Positions 36,561 through 49,679 of a DNA stretch of 64,000 nt are shown one piece after another. The notes under the pieces were generated by a model. It was not told where the DNA came from. It ran no database searches and worked only from the letters and a program-made list of their open reading frames with translations. Every line of letters starts with the position of its first letter. Positions within the stretch are counted from its first letter, which is position 1. The position numbers and the translations under genes are program-made. The DNA is taken from positions 41,863,897-41,927,896 of the forward strand of contig NW_024881313.1 in assembly GCF_018691265.1 (NCBI RefSeq), given 5' to 3'. The stretch is from Tyto alba (lineage: Eukaryota > Chordata > Aves > Strigiformes > Tytonidae).

Positions 36561-38735
36561 TTCATAAAATCATAGAATGGTTGAGGTTGAAAGGGACCTG
36601 TGAGATAATGTAGTCCAACCTCCCTCCTCGAAGTTGGGTCAGCCAGAGCAACTTGCCAAGTACCAAGTTTAGTGAAGTTTTGAATATCTTCAGGGTTGGA
36701 GTTAAGTTGCTCTCTGGGCAACCCGTTCTAAGTAAAAAAACTGTTCACCTGCTCACAGTAAAAAAGCTTTGCTTGTGTGTAAATGAAATTACCTGCATTT
36801 AATTTTATGCCAGTTGCCTCTAATCCTGTCACTGGGTGCCCCTGAGAATAGTTTGGCTCTGTCTTCTTTATACCATGCCATCAGGAATTTACATACATTG
36901 GTAAGATCCCCCCTGAGCCTTCTCCATGCTAAAAAAATCCCAGTTCTCCCAGGCTTGCCACATTACGATAGCTGCCCCAATCCCTTAACCATCTTTGTAA
37001 GCACTTGCTCCAGTATGCCCATGTATTTCTTGTACTGTGGAGCCCAGAACTGGACACAGTGCTCCAGATGTGGTCTCACCAGTGGCAAGTATAGGAGAAG
37101 GATCACCTCCCTTGACCTGCTCGTAATATTCTTCCTAATGCAGCTCAGGAAGTTGTTGGCCTTCTTTGCTGCAAGGGAACACTGCTGGCTGATCTTCACT
37201 TTGTTGATCACCAGGACCCCCTGGTCTATTTCTGAAAAGCTGATTTCCAGCCAGTCATCCCTTCGCCTGTCCTGGTGCATGAGTATAATTTCTTCTTCAC
37301 AAATTCATGCTGACTACTCTTGGTCACCTTCTTGTGTTTTATGTGTTGGAAATGGTTTCCAAGATATGCTTCATTACCCTCCCTAGGACTGAGGTGAGGC
37401 TGAACAACCTGTTTTTTCCCAATTCCTTCTTCTTCCGCTTCTTAAAGATAGAAGTGATATTTGCTTTCTTCCAGTCCTTAAGAACTCTCTCAATCTGCGT
37501 GAGTTTTCAAAGATAACTGAGAGGTATCTCACAATGACATTGGCTAGCCCCCACAGCAATCCTGTCAGGTCCCGTGGACTACTGAAGGTCCAGTTTGTTT
37601 AAATGTTCCCTAATCTTGCCTTCCTCCGCTAAGGGCGACTCTTCCTTGCTCCAGACTTTCTTACTGGTCTCAGGAGTCTGGGATTCCTGATGGCCAATGT
37701 TGTCAGTAAAGAAGGAGGCAAAGAAGGCATTTAGTACTTCAGCCTTTTCTATGTCCTTTCTCGGTAAGTCCCCTTCCCCATGAATGGGCAGTAAGCCCAC
37801 ATTTTCCCACATCTTTCTTTTGCTGCTGATGTACTTATAAAAACCTTCCTGTCTACCCTTCGTGTTCCTTGCTAGAGTCAACTCCAGGTGGGCTTTTGTT
37901 ATCCTGATCACATACCTGCATGCTTGGACAGGGTCTCTGTATTCCTCCTGGGTCACCTGTCCCTGCTTCCGCCTCTTGTATGCTTCCTTGTAATGCTTGA
38001 GCTCAGTCAGGAGCTCCTCGTTCATGCATGCAGGCCTCCTGCTGCTTTTGTTTGATATCCTGCTTGTTTGGATGAACCAGTCTTGAATTTGGAGGAGGTG
38101 ATCTTTGAAAAATCAACGAGCTCTCCTGGAACCTCCCGTTCGTTTCAAGGCCGTAACTGAGGATTTTTCCAAGCAGATCCCTGAACAGGCCAAAGTCTGC
38201 TCTCCTGAAGTCTAGGGCTGCGATCCTGTTTTCTGCCCTGCTCCATCCTCTCATGTTCCTGAAATCCTCCATCTCATGGTCCAGCCAAGGCTATCCTGAT
38301 CTTCACATACCTGACCAGTTCTTCCTTGTTTGTAAGAATCAGGTCCGGCAGAGCACCTCTTCTTGTCTGCTCCTCTGTCAGCTGTGTTAGGAATTCATCT
38401 TCAACTTGCCTCAGAAGCCTGGATTGCTTGTGCCCTGCTCCATTATCCCTGTGAACAGGAGGGTTTTTCCTGCTGTCTGAGGTCTCACCTACTTCTTCCT
38501 CAGCAGGGGTAGCAGACACCCACCACAATGCTACCTGTGTTGGTCTGCCTGCTAATTGTGGCCTATAAGTTCTCAGCTGATTCACTGTTCATCCCACGGT
38601 GGAGCTCCGTGCACTCCAGCTGCGCTCTCGGCTAAAGGGCAATGCCCCCTCCTTGCCCCCCTGCCTGCCTTTCCTAAAGAGCCCGTACCCGTCCATTGCA
38701 GCACTCCAGTTGTGCCCGTTGTCTGCTACCTTAGA
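36561..38735 (-). mobile_element. Long CR1 LINE, antisense, internally deleted
   Basis: The + strand starts with the tail complement (aatcatagaatggttgaggt near 36568) and runs upstream through ORF2 in reverse. On the - strand the order from the right is: endonuclease piece NWSAAMDGYGLF (38710), LLRQVEDEFLTQLTEEQTRR (near 38400), AALDFRRADFGLFRDLLG (near 38210), AYKRRKQGQVTQEEYRD (near 37980), GFYKYISSKRK (near 37830), a decayed start of the reverse transcriptase (37600-37290), then a jump to the C-terminus and tail. The central catalytic part of the reverse transcriptase is missing. Many stops are present and it is inactive. Confidence 0.93.
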
Positions 38736-41700
38736 ATTCAATGCGTGTTTAGGACGGGAAAGGAAACAGAGCGGCACTGACAGCGTGTAGATGATTGTGC
38801 AGCTTTCTGTGGGCCTATCAGTCTAGGAGCAAGTACGGCACCGTTGCTATAGGAATCAATAGAATACGTCACATCTTCATAAGTCTTAAGAGTGTCTTCT
38901 GCCATCTAGCCAAAAGCAAATGTCTGAAAGAGCATTTGACTGATTCCTGCTCTCTCTCATGCTTTGCTGCAGGAAGGATCCTAACTATTTTTATTTTGGG
39001 AGACTGCAGCAGGTTCAGAAGCTGAAAGACTATCCACTGTTTTAGTTATATGTGATACATTCTTCACCAGCTGCCAGACAGAACGGTAATGTTCTGAAGG
39101 TATTCTTCAGGGCTTTGTCTGGTCTGAAATGTCAGAGAACTGTGTCCCGTAAGCATGCTAGAGGATTCACAGGATTGGTCCTTTGATAGATAAATGGAGT
39201 TAACATATAAAGGGGGAAATAGGGAAGAACAATGCTAAGCCTTAAAATAAGGCCATAACAAGGAGAGGGGTATAGGCCTGCACCTAATTCTTGATTAAAT
39301 TATTTCTCATGAGAAGGTGTGATTCTTGGCTTCTTGCAGCACTGTAGAAGAGGCAAGGCATCCCGGAGTATGACAGATGCATGGCAAAACTGTCGTAGGG
39401 TGGGGCAAAATCAGCAAATGGATAAGACAGAGGGATGCAGAAGTGGGCACTTTCTTACTCCTGTATTTGGGATTTTAGACAGTTTCAGAGCAAATTTTTG
39501 CCAGCAGCATTCCAAGTGGATTTAATCAGATTTAAAAAAGTATTTCCCTTGTTCAGAAAAGACAGAATTGCAGTGGTGAGATATGCAATGGCGGGAGTTT
39601 GACTGGGGAAAGGAAGGATTGACCCCACTAGCAAAAGATGGAGAAACTGGAAAAAAATAAGGCTAACTTAAGACAAAATCAGCTAAGTGGAATAATTGTT
39701 ATAGATCAGATACAGTAGGAAAGGAATCAGTTATGTTTTAGACAAAAGAAGCTTTTCTTAAGAGCACAAAAATGACAAGCTTCTCCTGTGTTGGAATTTT
39801 TTTCCCAATATTCTGCTCCCCGTATTTCTTATGGTTGGAGTATTAGTGATTGACCTTCCATTACATAAACTTTTCACTAATTTTAAAAGTTTGTTTTATG
39901 CTGCTTGTAGGTGAATATCCTACTCCAGATTAATAGACAAGATCTTAACTAAAGGAACTGAAACAGATAATTTTCTAATTTTCTTGATATCTCAGACTTA
40001 TAACTAAAAACTTAGAAAGCCTTTATCTCTATAACCTTAGCAGAGATTTACGTCTTACTATTTGGCATTGTATTTATAATTAACATTCAGTTTTGCTGTA
40101 TCATATGTATATGTACTATCTGGTTGTGTCATCTGAGCACTAGGGAATCTCTTTGAAGAATGAAGCATACTTACTTCCCAAGAGAGAACAGTCAAAATCC
40201 CCCACAAGTACATTGTTTCTATGGTTTCAAGTTGCAGGCTGGGAATAAATTGATCAGAAAACAGGTGCCAAGGATGGGGTGCACAGAATAGGAATTTGGT
40301 GGCTATTCAAAATAAGCATAGCTAGACAGCTGCTGTGCCAAGTCCACTGCCTGTCAGGACGACTAGTGAGCTCTCTGTTCCATTGCGCTCTATTTCCATC
40401 TGGTAACTTAATTTGTAAACTGTAAAGGCCAGAGGCTACACTGTTTTTTTATCTGTACCTCCTAGTACTCTCAGGCCCTAGAAACAATCTAGTACCAAGA
40501 ATGGGAAGGACTGTGAAATGTGACAGATAATCTGACATAAGGTACAACACATAATTCTTCTCCCTCCACAGTTCACATCCACACACAAACACACCCCTCT
40601 GTTATTTGAGTTTTACCACTGTAAGTTCTGTTTATTTTGCAAAGTGCTGAATGCCATAATGATTCAACTTATGGTTCTTCTGCCTGTGTTTCTTCTACAT
40701 ATGTTTTGAGGCCTATTTAACAAGTAACTTGTGCCACCATTTATGTGCCTTGTCATTTAGACGTGCTTTTTTTCTGGGAGGATATGCAGTGTGTTACTGT
40801 GCACACTTTATGACTTCATGATCCCACTGCCAAGTGCAGTTTGCTACTCCAGGCTCTAATCTGCCAGCCTGCTGTGTCTATGCTCTGGTGAGACAGACAA
40901 GGAGACAAACCACTGTATTGTGCTGGACCCAGCCGTTGGCCACTTTTGCAGCACTCAGTTGCTCAAAAAGAGCCTCAGTTGAAAGCCTATTGTCCAGCTG
41001 AAGCCTGAGTACCATAATCGTGTCCCTGTGTCATGAGTTGCTGTGCCTGGCATTTCTGTATCCCTGTGATTTCATATATGTATTTGTGTGCTAGGTGAAT
41101 GGAATGCTGAAAAAATTAGAAAACCGTCTTACCTGCTGCTACAGACATAGCAAGTTCCTTCACTTCAGGATTTATCTTTCATCACCTGCTTCAGTGTTTC
41201 CAGCCTAAATTTTCTGTCTAACATTTTAGGCTCATCTGATTTTTTTTTTTTTTTTTTTAAATCCTCTGTCCTGACTGGCTGTGAAACTTCTCCAAAATCT
41301 TCTCATTTGAGGATTTAATCTACATGACTCTTACTTCCCTCTTTTAGATCTCTGAAGATGGTAAAACAATCTGGATATAACAACCATCCTTGGAGTCCTT
41401 AGTAGCCACTTCCCTTCCACTTGTTTTTATCATTTGTTTATAACCTTTCAGTAATTCTTATTTTTCCCGGCAATTAGATACAAAATATGTGCATGTTAAG
41501 AATTTCAGGCGTGTAATGACACTTTACTACATTGCATTTAAGTTACATTTGCCATTTCCCACTGGCTGCCATTTTGCAAAGTCATTGATGTTTGCTGTAA
41601 TTTTGTACTCTTTGAGGTTAACTTTGACTTTTTTTGGAGGGGTAATCTATTTGTAATTGTTGTAATTATTCTGCCAAATAAAATAATTTAAAAAGACACT

Positions 41701-42130
41701 TGGGCTTGTTTGGCAATGCAGTTTTTTTACGATCACCAATGTTACTTGTTGCTCTCAGTTCCATTGTGCTCTAAGTCTGTTTGTATTCAACTGTTGTTCT
41801 ACTAGTTTATTTTAAATGGGAGGTGGATTTATTAGACAGTCTATGCCAAGATTTATCTATTTACCTTCTTTGATTATGTGTTTTCTCCAGTCACCTAGTG
41901 CTTTCTAAGACTGTTTCTCAGTTCTTACGTAGCTTTGCATAGTAATACATCCATCGGTCACTATTTACTTATTATTGATTTGCTTTAAAAAATATTTTTT
42001 CCTGATAAAGAAACAGGAAATCATGTTGTTTTTCCTATGATACAGAAAGGCAAGAATACTCTAGGCAGTTGCATTAGTATGATCCTAATTCCATGCAAGG
42101 CTCAAGAATGATTTTTGAAAGCGAGAATAA
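38736..42130. other. Single-copy-like AT-rich DNA
   Basis: No gene recognised. Contains a 19-base T run at 41240-41258 and a short ca-rich stretch near 40572-40595. Confidence 0.5.
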
Positions 42131-43130
42131 CTAAGCATGAGGAGGACCTAGATGGTAGATGGGATAAAAAAGCAACGTAACTTTGCTAACCTTCTCTTTC
42201 TTGGATTAGCTAACTTTCCACGCAGAGGAGACAGTGTATGTCTTACTTATCTAGACTTCAGTGAAGCCTTTGATACAGTGCTATCTGAAAATTTATTTGG
42301 GACTCAGAAGACAGATAATGTAAGAATTGCAGGGTAGGTAAGAAACTCAATAAAGAAGACACAAAAGACATTGCGGTTTCTTCGGGATTTGCTTTGGGAT
42401 TCATGTAATTTAGTATTTTCAGTAATGTCCATGGCACAAAAATAGGAAGTGTAGTAATTAAAGTTGGTGATGATGCAAAATAGACAGGTATCATTGAAGC
42501 AGAAGAGAGTAAGTTATATGGAAAGAACTGGATGATTCTGAAGACTACACAAATAGAAATCAGATGATACCTGATGACAGTATAGTCCACAGTCATGCAC
42601 TTAGGGACTTGTAGCAGGAATCGGCACTGTAAGATGGACGCTTATCTAATGGCAGTGATTAAGAAGGAGAAACAGCCCAGTGCATTAGTCCACTTGCAGG
42701 AAAATGTGGGGTTATCACTGTTATAATATTGTGGGAGGCAGTTGTGAACCTAGCAAAGTTTGGTAGAAATTGGTGTTGGTGACAGAAGTATTTAATGCCA
42801 CATGAATACATGGCCTTCTGGAGACTATAGGTACAGTTCCATTTGCCCTTGTTCTAGACAGGTTAACTGGGACTAACACGGAGAACGCTGACGGAATGAT
42901 GAGAAATGGGCACTCAATTTTAGGAGACCCCATAACAGTTTCACTTGTTTAGTCTGAGAAAAGGAGGAGTGAGTGTGGGTATGACTGCTATGTATAAATG
43001 CTTCAAAGCATAAACAATAGGCACAAAGAAGAACCATTAAGGGCAATGTTGGTAAAAGAATAGATGGAAATAGCTAGTTATACTAAAAGAACATAGTCAT
43101 TCAAAGAACTCACTTTTTTAAGCAACTGTC
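42130..43130 (+). mobile_element. Old CR1-like LINE remnant
   Basis: Near 42235-42290 the + strand reads CLTYLDFSEAFDTV, the conserved reverse-transcriptase block A of CR1-type elements. Downstream decayed segments up to about 43100 keep the order of a CR1 3' half. It is much older than the copies at 30-33 and 36-38 kb. Confidence 0.65.
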
Positions 43131-44479
43131 CCATAGGAATACCAAGGTTTAAAGTGCTGTGCAATAAATTTATGTCTGAAAGGGTTACATATGACATGGT
43201 TGCTATTCATCATACAACAGTGAACTTGCTGACCCAGCGGTTCCCCCATCTGTGTTCTGTCAATTAGTGATACAAGGTGAATCCTTTATTACACTCTTAT
43301 CAAACGCAACCCAGAGCCATCGTTCTAATCACCAAGTATCATGGAGATACTTGCACTATTTGGACCAGGGGGCAGTAGGTTTGGAGGGAGTTGTTGATAG
43401 GTCTTTTTCTGTGTTCCCCTGGGATTCCCCACCAAGAATTCCTCTATTTCCTTCACTTTTGAAAAACAGAATTCTATACTCCCAACACAATCTCCCATCT
43501 TCTCTATTCTCCTTCCAGGACCAAAGTCTTCCTACTAACCTTTCATACTTTGCACCTCTGCTTTGGCTCTTGGCTAGAAAATGAGTGGTGTGGACTGCTA
43601 CCTGTAGCACTCTGCTTCTTTGCTAAGAAGATGCGAGAAGCCATGCACAGATGTCACTGCACAAGCTGTGGAAAGTGAGTTTGGTGAGGATGGAAAAGTG
43701 GAGGTAGAGGCATAGTAGGGCTAGACAGCTTACTCTGAGGTCATACAGAATTGTGCAGAGTTGAGTAAAACAGAAGTATGGTTGGTACCATGATAATACT
43801 GATGACTCATTATTTTGCATCCAATAATATTGCATATCTTTTTCTCTATCTTTTGGCAACCCTGCTGTTTCCTTTGATTGCTTTTAAAATAATCAGGAGG
43901 TAAGTTTGGAATTCTCTCTCTACTTCTGCAGACTATTGTTTGGAACCTCTGGAGACAGAGGCAAACTCTTTTCTTTGCCTTAATTTATTCTTTTTTGCCT
44001 TTATTTCAATTTGTCTGTCTTTCTTTGTGTGCTACAAATTGCTTATGGTATTTCTTCATTAAAGACAGATTGTAAAAGCAGTGAGTGGAAAGGCCTAACT
44101 AGGTCTATCAGACAGTGATGCAAGATGGCAGTTGAAGATAGGTGAGTCAAGGAGAGAGCAAAAAGCAACAGTATAAAAGCTATATGATATTTGGGAAGTC
44201 TCAAAGGATAACTGGCAGCAGTCTGCGTATGCAGATTCCTTACTCTTATATTATTACAGCGATCCGATCTGTATTTTTCCCAAAATAAAAAAATTTAAGG
44301 GACCTGTTTTGATGGGCTTAAACTTGTTTGCATCAGATCTGTGGAATCTGTCAGGGGAAACGACTCTGGATAGAAAAAAGCCTTATGAAAGTCCGTACAG
44401 TTTCTGTAGGAAAACAAGGCAAAAGGAATCTCTGGGAATCAGCTTATCCTGCCCCAAGTCAGAATCTGTACCGCCTACA
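43131..44479. other. No recognised feature
   Basis: Single-copy-like DNA; I see no exon or repeat. Confidence 0.4.
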
Positions 44480-44830
44480 TCACTCTGGACAGATGCCTGT
44501 TTAACCTGTTCTTAAAAGACCTCCAGTGATGAAGATTGCCATCCTTCCTGGACAAACTATCCCAGAATATATCCATCTTTACTGCTGTATTTTTCCTTAA
44601 TATCTAGCATAAATCTTCCTGGGAGAAATGTCAAGCCATTAATTCATGTGCTGTGTGTATGGGGAGCAGCTCTTCCCTGTATTTGCAAGCAGCCTTTTGG
44701 ATATCTGAAGACTGTTACTTTCTCTTTCTCGATTTGGGCTTTACAGTTCTCATCACACTTAATATTCTCCCCTGAACTATCCTGGTTTCTCCCACACGAT
44801 TTCTCTGATGCACAGAGCCCCAAACTGCAA
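44480..44830 (-). mobile_element. Ancient CR1/L3-type LINE remnant
   Basis: The + strand phrase tgcctgtttaacctgttctt followed by aaaagacctccag resembles the complement of an old CR1 3' region, and the text continues with weak similarity to about 44820. Confidence 0.5.
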
Positions 44831-46744
44831 AGGACAGTGTTGGTGAGACATTAACAATTGATACCACAACAGAAGGATTACTTTGGAAGGGTTCCTCAGC
44901 AATACTGGAAAAATTTAATTTTTGCAGCCTCAGGGAAATGTTGAGCTGGGACTGCTTGTGCCCTGGAGAGGAGAAGGGATGGGGAAGAAGCAGAGACAAA
45001 ATGTGGAGAAGAATCTGGAGTATCCTTGTCACTGCTTGTGCTGCCACCAAGGGGATAAGAGAAGTGGGGAAGCATTCAGTTAGTGCTCGCTTTTCTTTTT
45101 TATCTGCTTATTTTGTGTCAGTGTAGTACTGTTAACTCACATTCAGTTTATGATCTGTTATATCCCCAAATATTTTTTTCTGAAAAAAACAAACCAAACC
45201 AAACCCTACTCTTCAGTGAGTTGTTCTCCATCTTCTATTTATATAGTTGTTGATTTCTATCCTGATGTGAAACCTTACGCTACTTCTGATTGAATTATGT
45301 CCTGTTTTTTCAAATCACACCTCCAGCTTTTCAGGATTCTAATTGTAATCATCCTTCCTACCATACCTGTAGCCCCTCCAAACTATATGTTGCTAGGAAA
45401 TTTAATAATAGTTTTTTAGTTCACTACCCATATTGTTAATGCAAATATTGAAAAATTCTGAATTTAGGAACAAGTAGTAATTTCTTTAGAATAAGTAGAG
45501 CCTTAATCCTGGGATGTTTTCTGTTTTTCAGTATGTTTTCTATGCCATATCGCATCAATTCCAAAACTACTGAGAATATTTTAAGTTTCAGTGAGGAGAG
45601 CGCTGCTGACTTAAGTGAAAATTGGATGAAACCCTGCCTCTTCAAGGCAATCAAGCACCTTCATATACTACTTTAATTACCTGCAGATCAAAAAATTGAA
45701 AGCAGCTGCAAAAGTATCTCCCCAAAACAACTTGGTTCATATCTTTTCTAACTTGCTCATCTTAGTTTAACAATCTTAAAAGCTTGAATATAATAGCAGA
45801 GAAGTAAAAACAACAGACACAAATGTGTGGGAGAAAAGGTGGCCTCAGAGCCCCAAGGGGTCAGTCAGTCTTTTCTTGAAATAAGATGGGCTAGGAATAT
45901 AGCGTAAAGTGAGCTTGAAGTGAGCAGTGGAGGCATGGAAGGAGGCCCCAGAGTGTGCTCAGCCTCCAAGGACTATTAAAGGAACACAAGCATTACAGAG
46001 CGAGTCCCGTACCACTGACGTGTTCCAGACGAGAAATGGCTGGGAGCTGCCAGGATACTTGTAGCAGTCAGGGAAGACTTGGGTTGAACCAAGCACTTTT
46101 TTTAAGAACACAGACACTTATTTCGTACACGTTTATGAAAAAACACTTAAGGAAAATGGAAACTATTCAGAACAAAATTAAAAGATTTTTCTCTTAATTT
46201 GAGACAAGACATTCTTGTCCTGTAATCTTCACCCTTTTGTGCAAATGCATTGTGCAGAAGTTTTCCTTTACAGTATTGTGGTGAGTGGAAGAATCATGGG
46301 AAACTGGTTTCATTCTTAACTAGCTGATGTTGGGAAAGTCACTTACATCCAGTTGTACCTTATTTTCCATTTGCAAAACAAGAGAGCTACTTCGACTGTT
46401 TTCTCAAGTGCTTAGAGAACTATAAATGCACTAAGCAAGATCTGAGTTTTATTATTACAAGATTTTTCTTTTTTGGGGGGACTTTTACTCATTCAGTCTA
46501 TGGCTGTAGTGAGTCTGTCGTTGCTTAACTGTCAAGTGGCTGACCTTGTAATTTGATGATCGAGGATCCAGATAGAATACAATACGTATCATATGGCATT
46601 GAATTGAAATTCAGTAGTGCTTCAAAATATATTCTCCTGCGCCAGAATGTAATGAAGAAGCCAGCTAGTGATGGAGATGGGGACAGCTCTAGCTTATTAC
46701 TTTATCTGTAACTGATTAGAACTAAACTAAAAAAGCCCCGAACC
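44831..46744. other. Unique sequence upstream of CpG island
   Basis: No gene recognised. A short aaacc repeat lies near 45183-45205. The transition to the CpG island at 46745 is abrupt. Confidence 0.45.
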
Positions 46745-47900
46745 CTCTGCCACGATGCGCGCCTCCGCCCGCACAGTCCGGGCAGCGATGACAAAAGGGC
46801 TGCGCGGCGGAAGCGCGCGCCACCGCTGCGCGCGCGGGCTGCGGCGCGCGGCTGGCGCAGCGGCGGGCTCACGCGCCGGGGCGAGCTCTGCGGCGAGCGC
46901 GGGGGCAGCGGGGGGCTGGGCGCGCTCGCCGTGGATTTGCTGTCACGGGAGGCGCAGAACGCCTGTGAAGTGTCCGATTCTGCTTTGTCTTCCACCTCCA
47001 GCCCGGGAAGCCCGGCCTCGGCTGCGCCTCGCCGGGGACGTCTCCCGGCGGGGAAAGGGGGGGTGGGGGGCGCGAGCGGCGCCGAGCCCCGCGGCCCGGC
47101 CCGGCGCGGCCCGGCCGGGCGCGGCGCTGCCCGCGGCACCCAGCTCACTCCCCGGAGGGGGCGCGGACAGGTAGAGCCGCCACCCGGCCCGAGCAGCGCC
47201 GCCGCCTGCCCCCCTCCCCCCACCCCCGCGACACTGTCTCGCCCGGGAGCCGCGCATCCTCGCACCTCTCCCTGCACGCCGGCCTCCCCCGGGCGGGGTC
47301 AGTCACGGCCGCCGGGGCGGCGGTTTGGCCCGCGCTCCGCGGTGGCGCCCCTGGGGCGCGGCGCGGAAGGGGTTAAGGCCGCTCCCGCCCGCGCGTTCCC
47401 CACTAGGCCACGGCTGACCTTCACGGGAGCCGCGCCGGGCATGCGCGCCGCCGCGCTCGAGGCCCGCGGGGACGTGCGGGTGGCCCGCTTCGCTTCGGTT
47501 CTGCCCGGCCCGGCCCGGCCCGGCCCGGCCTGGCCCGGCCCGGCCCGTGGCGTGCGGCACGGCTCCGCCCGGCCGGCCGCGGCGCGCCCCAGATCGCGGC
47601 TGGCGCACGCCCTGCCCGTGCCGGGCGCGCCGTTGCCATTCGGTGCCGATGGTGCTGGCGGAGGAGCGCGGGGGGACGCGAGGGGGGACTGCGAGCCGCG
47701 CCGCAGCCCGGAGCCGCGCCCCGCCGCCGCTGGCCCCTTCCCGCGCCGCGGCGGGTGCGCAGGCGGGGGGGGGGCGGGCAGCCCTCCCGTGCGCGGGTGC
47801 GCAGGGCCCCGATCCGCGGGGTGTTCCGCCGGCCGGGCGGGGCCGGGGCTCGGAGGCCGTTACGGCTGCTCGCCGCGGTGTGCCTGGAGCCTTCTGCAGC
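46745..47900. promoter_or_regulatory. CpG island 2 kb upstream of SMARCD3 exon 1
   Basis: The sequence changes abruptly from AT-rich to very GC- and CpG-rich near 46745 and returns to average by about 47950. It includes a pentanucleotide run at 47500-47550, many Sp1-like ggcggg boxes and possible splice donors such as acag|gtagag at 47171. I found no recognisable coding exon. Long open frames on both strands are what low stop-codon density predicts. The likeliest role is an alternative, untranslated-first-exon promoter of SMARCD3 or a bidirectional promoter. The direction of transcription cannot be decided from sequence. Confidence 0.7.
47500..47550. repeat. Pentanucleotide (CCCGG)n repeat in CpG island
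   Basis: About nine units of cccgg, with one tggcc variant, lie within the CpG island. The complementary strand is a G-tract array able in principle to form G-quadruplexes. Such repeats in promoters are prone to length change. Confidence 0.85.
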
Positions 47901-48214
47901 GAGGCGCTGCGGGCTTGGGCGTGCAGCGAGCCTCTCGTTTGTGCTTTCTCATGCAGTGAGGGTGGTTGCACGGTTCCCCGTGGGGAATGGGATTACCGGC
48001 AGCTGCACGGGCCCGTGTCAGTAACCCCACTGCAGGGAAAGCTGCTCTGGAAACTGCAGGAGCCAGCAATCAGGGCGGTTTCTGTGTAAAATGCGTGTTG
48101 TCTTGCTGGCAGGAGCAGAAAGGGCTTGCAAGATCTGAGCCGACATTTACGTGTGCTTCTGGTACCTAAAAAATTGCAAGTGCAGGCCCAAAGCCACCCT
48201 GCGAGGCATGCTGA

Positions 48215-48325
48215 CACATAGAATCCTAGAACCATTTAGGTTGGAAAAGACCCTGGAGTCCAACCGTTAACACTAGCAAGTCCACACATGCCTTTAGTTC
48301 AAGTCAGCTAGAACCTCAGGAATAG
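48215..48325 (-). mobile_element. Short CR1 tail
   Basis: The + strand text catagaatcctagaaccatt, then taggttggaaaagaccctgg and agtccaaccgttaacactag, is the complement of a CR1 3' end. Only the last 100 or so bases are present. Confidence 0.85.
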
Positions 48326-49679
48326 TTTAGGCACCGAATAAGGTCATGCCACTTTGCTTGGCATGTTCCTTCTGAAGGACTGGGAGGGGGAGGGGGAACC
48401 GATAACAATGGCCACCCTCCTGAGGTTTCTGTGATTCCTATGGCTATTTCCACACCATAGCACATGGATTGGGGTCATCCTAAAAGTCAGTGGAGTTTGT
48501 TGCATTCATCCTCATGTGCAAAAGGCCATATGATCATGACTTGTGCTTCGCTGCTGGCTAATGCAGTATCTCTTCTGTGCTTGTTTTTATTACTGGTTGA
48601 GGGCAGAAATGTATTTACTTGTTTCAGATCTGATTCTCTTCTGTTTTCAGTCTTGGCAGAAAATTTGCAGCCCCTAGACAAGAATTTCAAGCAGAGGAAT
48701 AGACTAACCCCCTCTTGTAACCTGGCAACATCTCGTCTATTGCCGTGTTAGGCAGTCTGGGAAACACAGCCCCTTGCAAGCTGCACGCAGAAGGAGCTGT
48801 CGGTAAGCAGATCTGTGCCCCAGGCCACTGCTGCCTGCTCTGCCATTATGGAGGAGCCAGCGCTGCTGCTTGCAGAATGGCCGCTGTGCTGCCAAGGTCT
48901 GGCGCTGTGCTTGCTGCTGTCCGTCCAGGGCCACTGCAGCAGCAAGCGGTCACGGAAGGGGCTATCTGCCGCTGTCTGCCCCCTTCCCCTGGGTGGCAGG
49001 TGGGCTCTGTGTTCCCAGCAGTGTCCTGGGATGACACGCGTTGTCGTGCAGGGCTTTGTGTGAATAAGCAGCGAGCTGCCGATGTCTCACGGCAGCTGCG
49101 GTGTTAATAATTTGTCTGCATCTGTCAATCACCTGGGGTCTCTAATGGATCTGTCACAGTGGTACCAAAGCATTCAGAGGGCGGTCACCCCGCAAGAGAG
49201 GCTGTGGGCGGCTGGGATGGTGGAAGCAAGTCGGGCACTGTGCCGTCGCCATGCTGCCCCCCGCCCCCTTCCTCCTGCTGTTCTCACACTCTTTCTTTCC
49301 CCTTGCTCTCACACACTGTCCCTCCCTGTTCCCAGCTCTCTGCCTCCTGCTGTTTCCCTCTCTTGTCCAAAGGGGTTAGTTCTCAGTCTCACATGCTGGA
49401 AATGCTGCCAGTGAATGTTTCTGTGTGCTGCCTGCCAGGTCCCTGGGGAAAAGGCCTGGAAATGCAGTGCAGGAGGAGCAGTGGGAGCAAGGGAAAACCA
49501 TTGTTTCTCACTGCTCGCCTGCTGCATTTTCTAATGGGAGAACACTCTCTGTGAGGTACTGAGTTTTATGTCACTGCTGAAGTTGCCCCCTCCCCCTTGC
49601 CCCAGAATTTACCATCCCCTGGTGCATAGGAGGAGAGGTTGCAGCACTACTATGAAAAAGCTGAGGCATGTTTTCAATT
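48326..49679. other. Upstream region of SMARCD3 exon 1
   Basis: Average-GC unique DNA with no coding exon recognised. It includes E-boxes at 49094 and 49130 and a ttaataatt homeodomain-like motif near 49105. A regulatory role is inferred from position. Confidence 0.4.

Noticed and set aside
46702..48089. Long open frames in the second CpG island
   Set aside because: Same reason as the first island: low stop density, low-complexity protein, no recognised motif.
49031..49054. ATG ACA CGC GTT GTC GTG CAG as the alternative human-like SMARCD3 N-terminus
   Set aside because: Only the first two residues and the final Val-Gln fit, and no splice donor follows.
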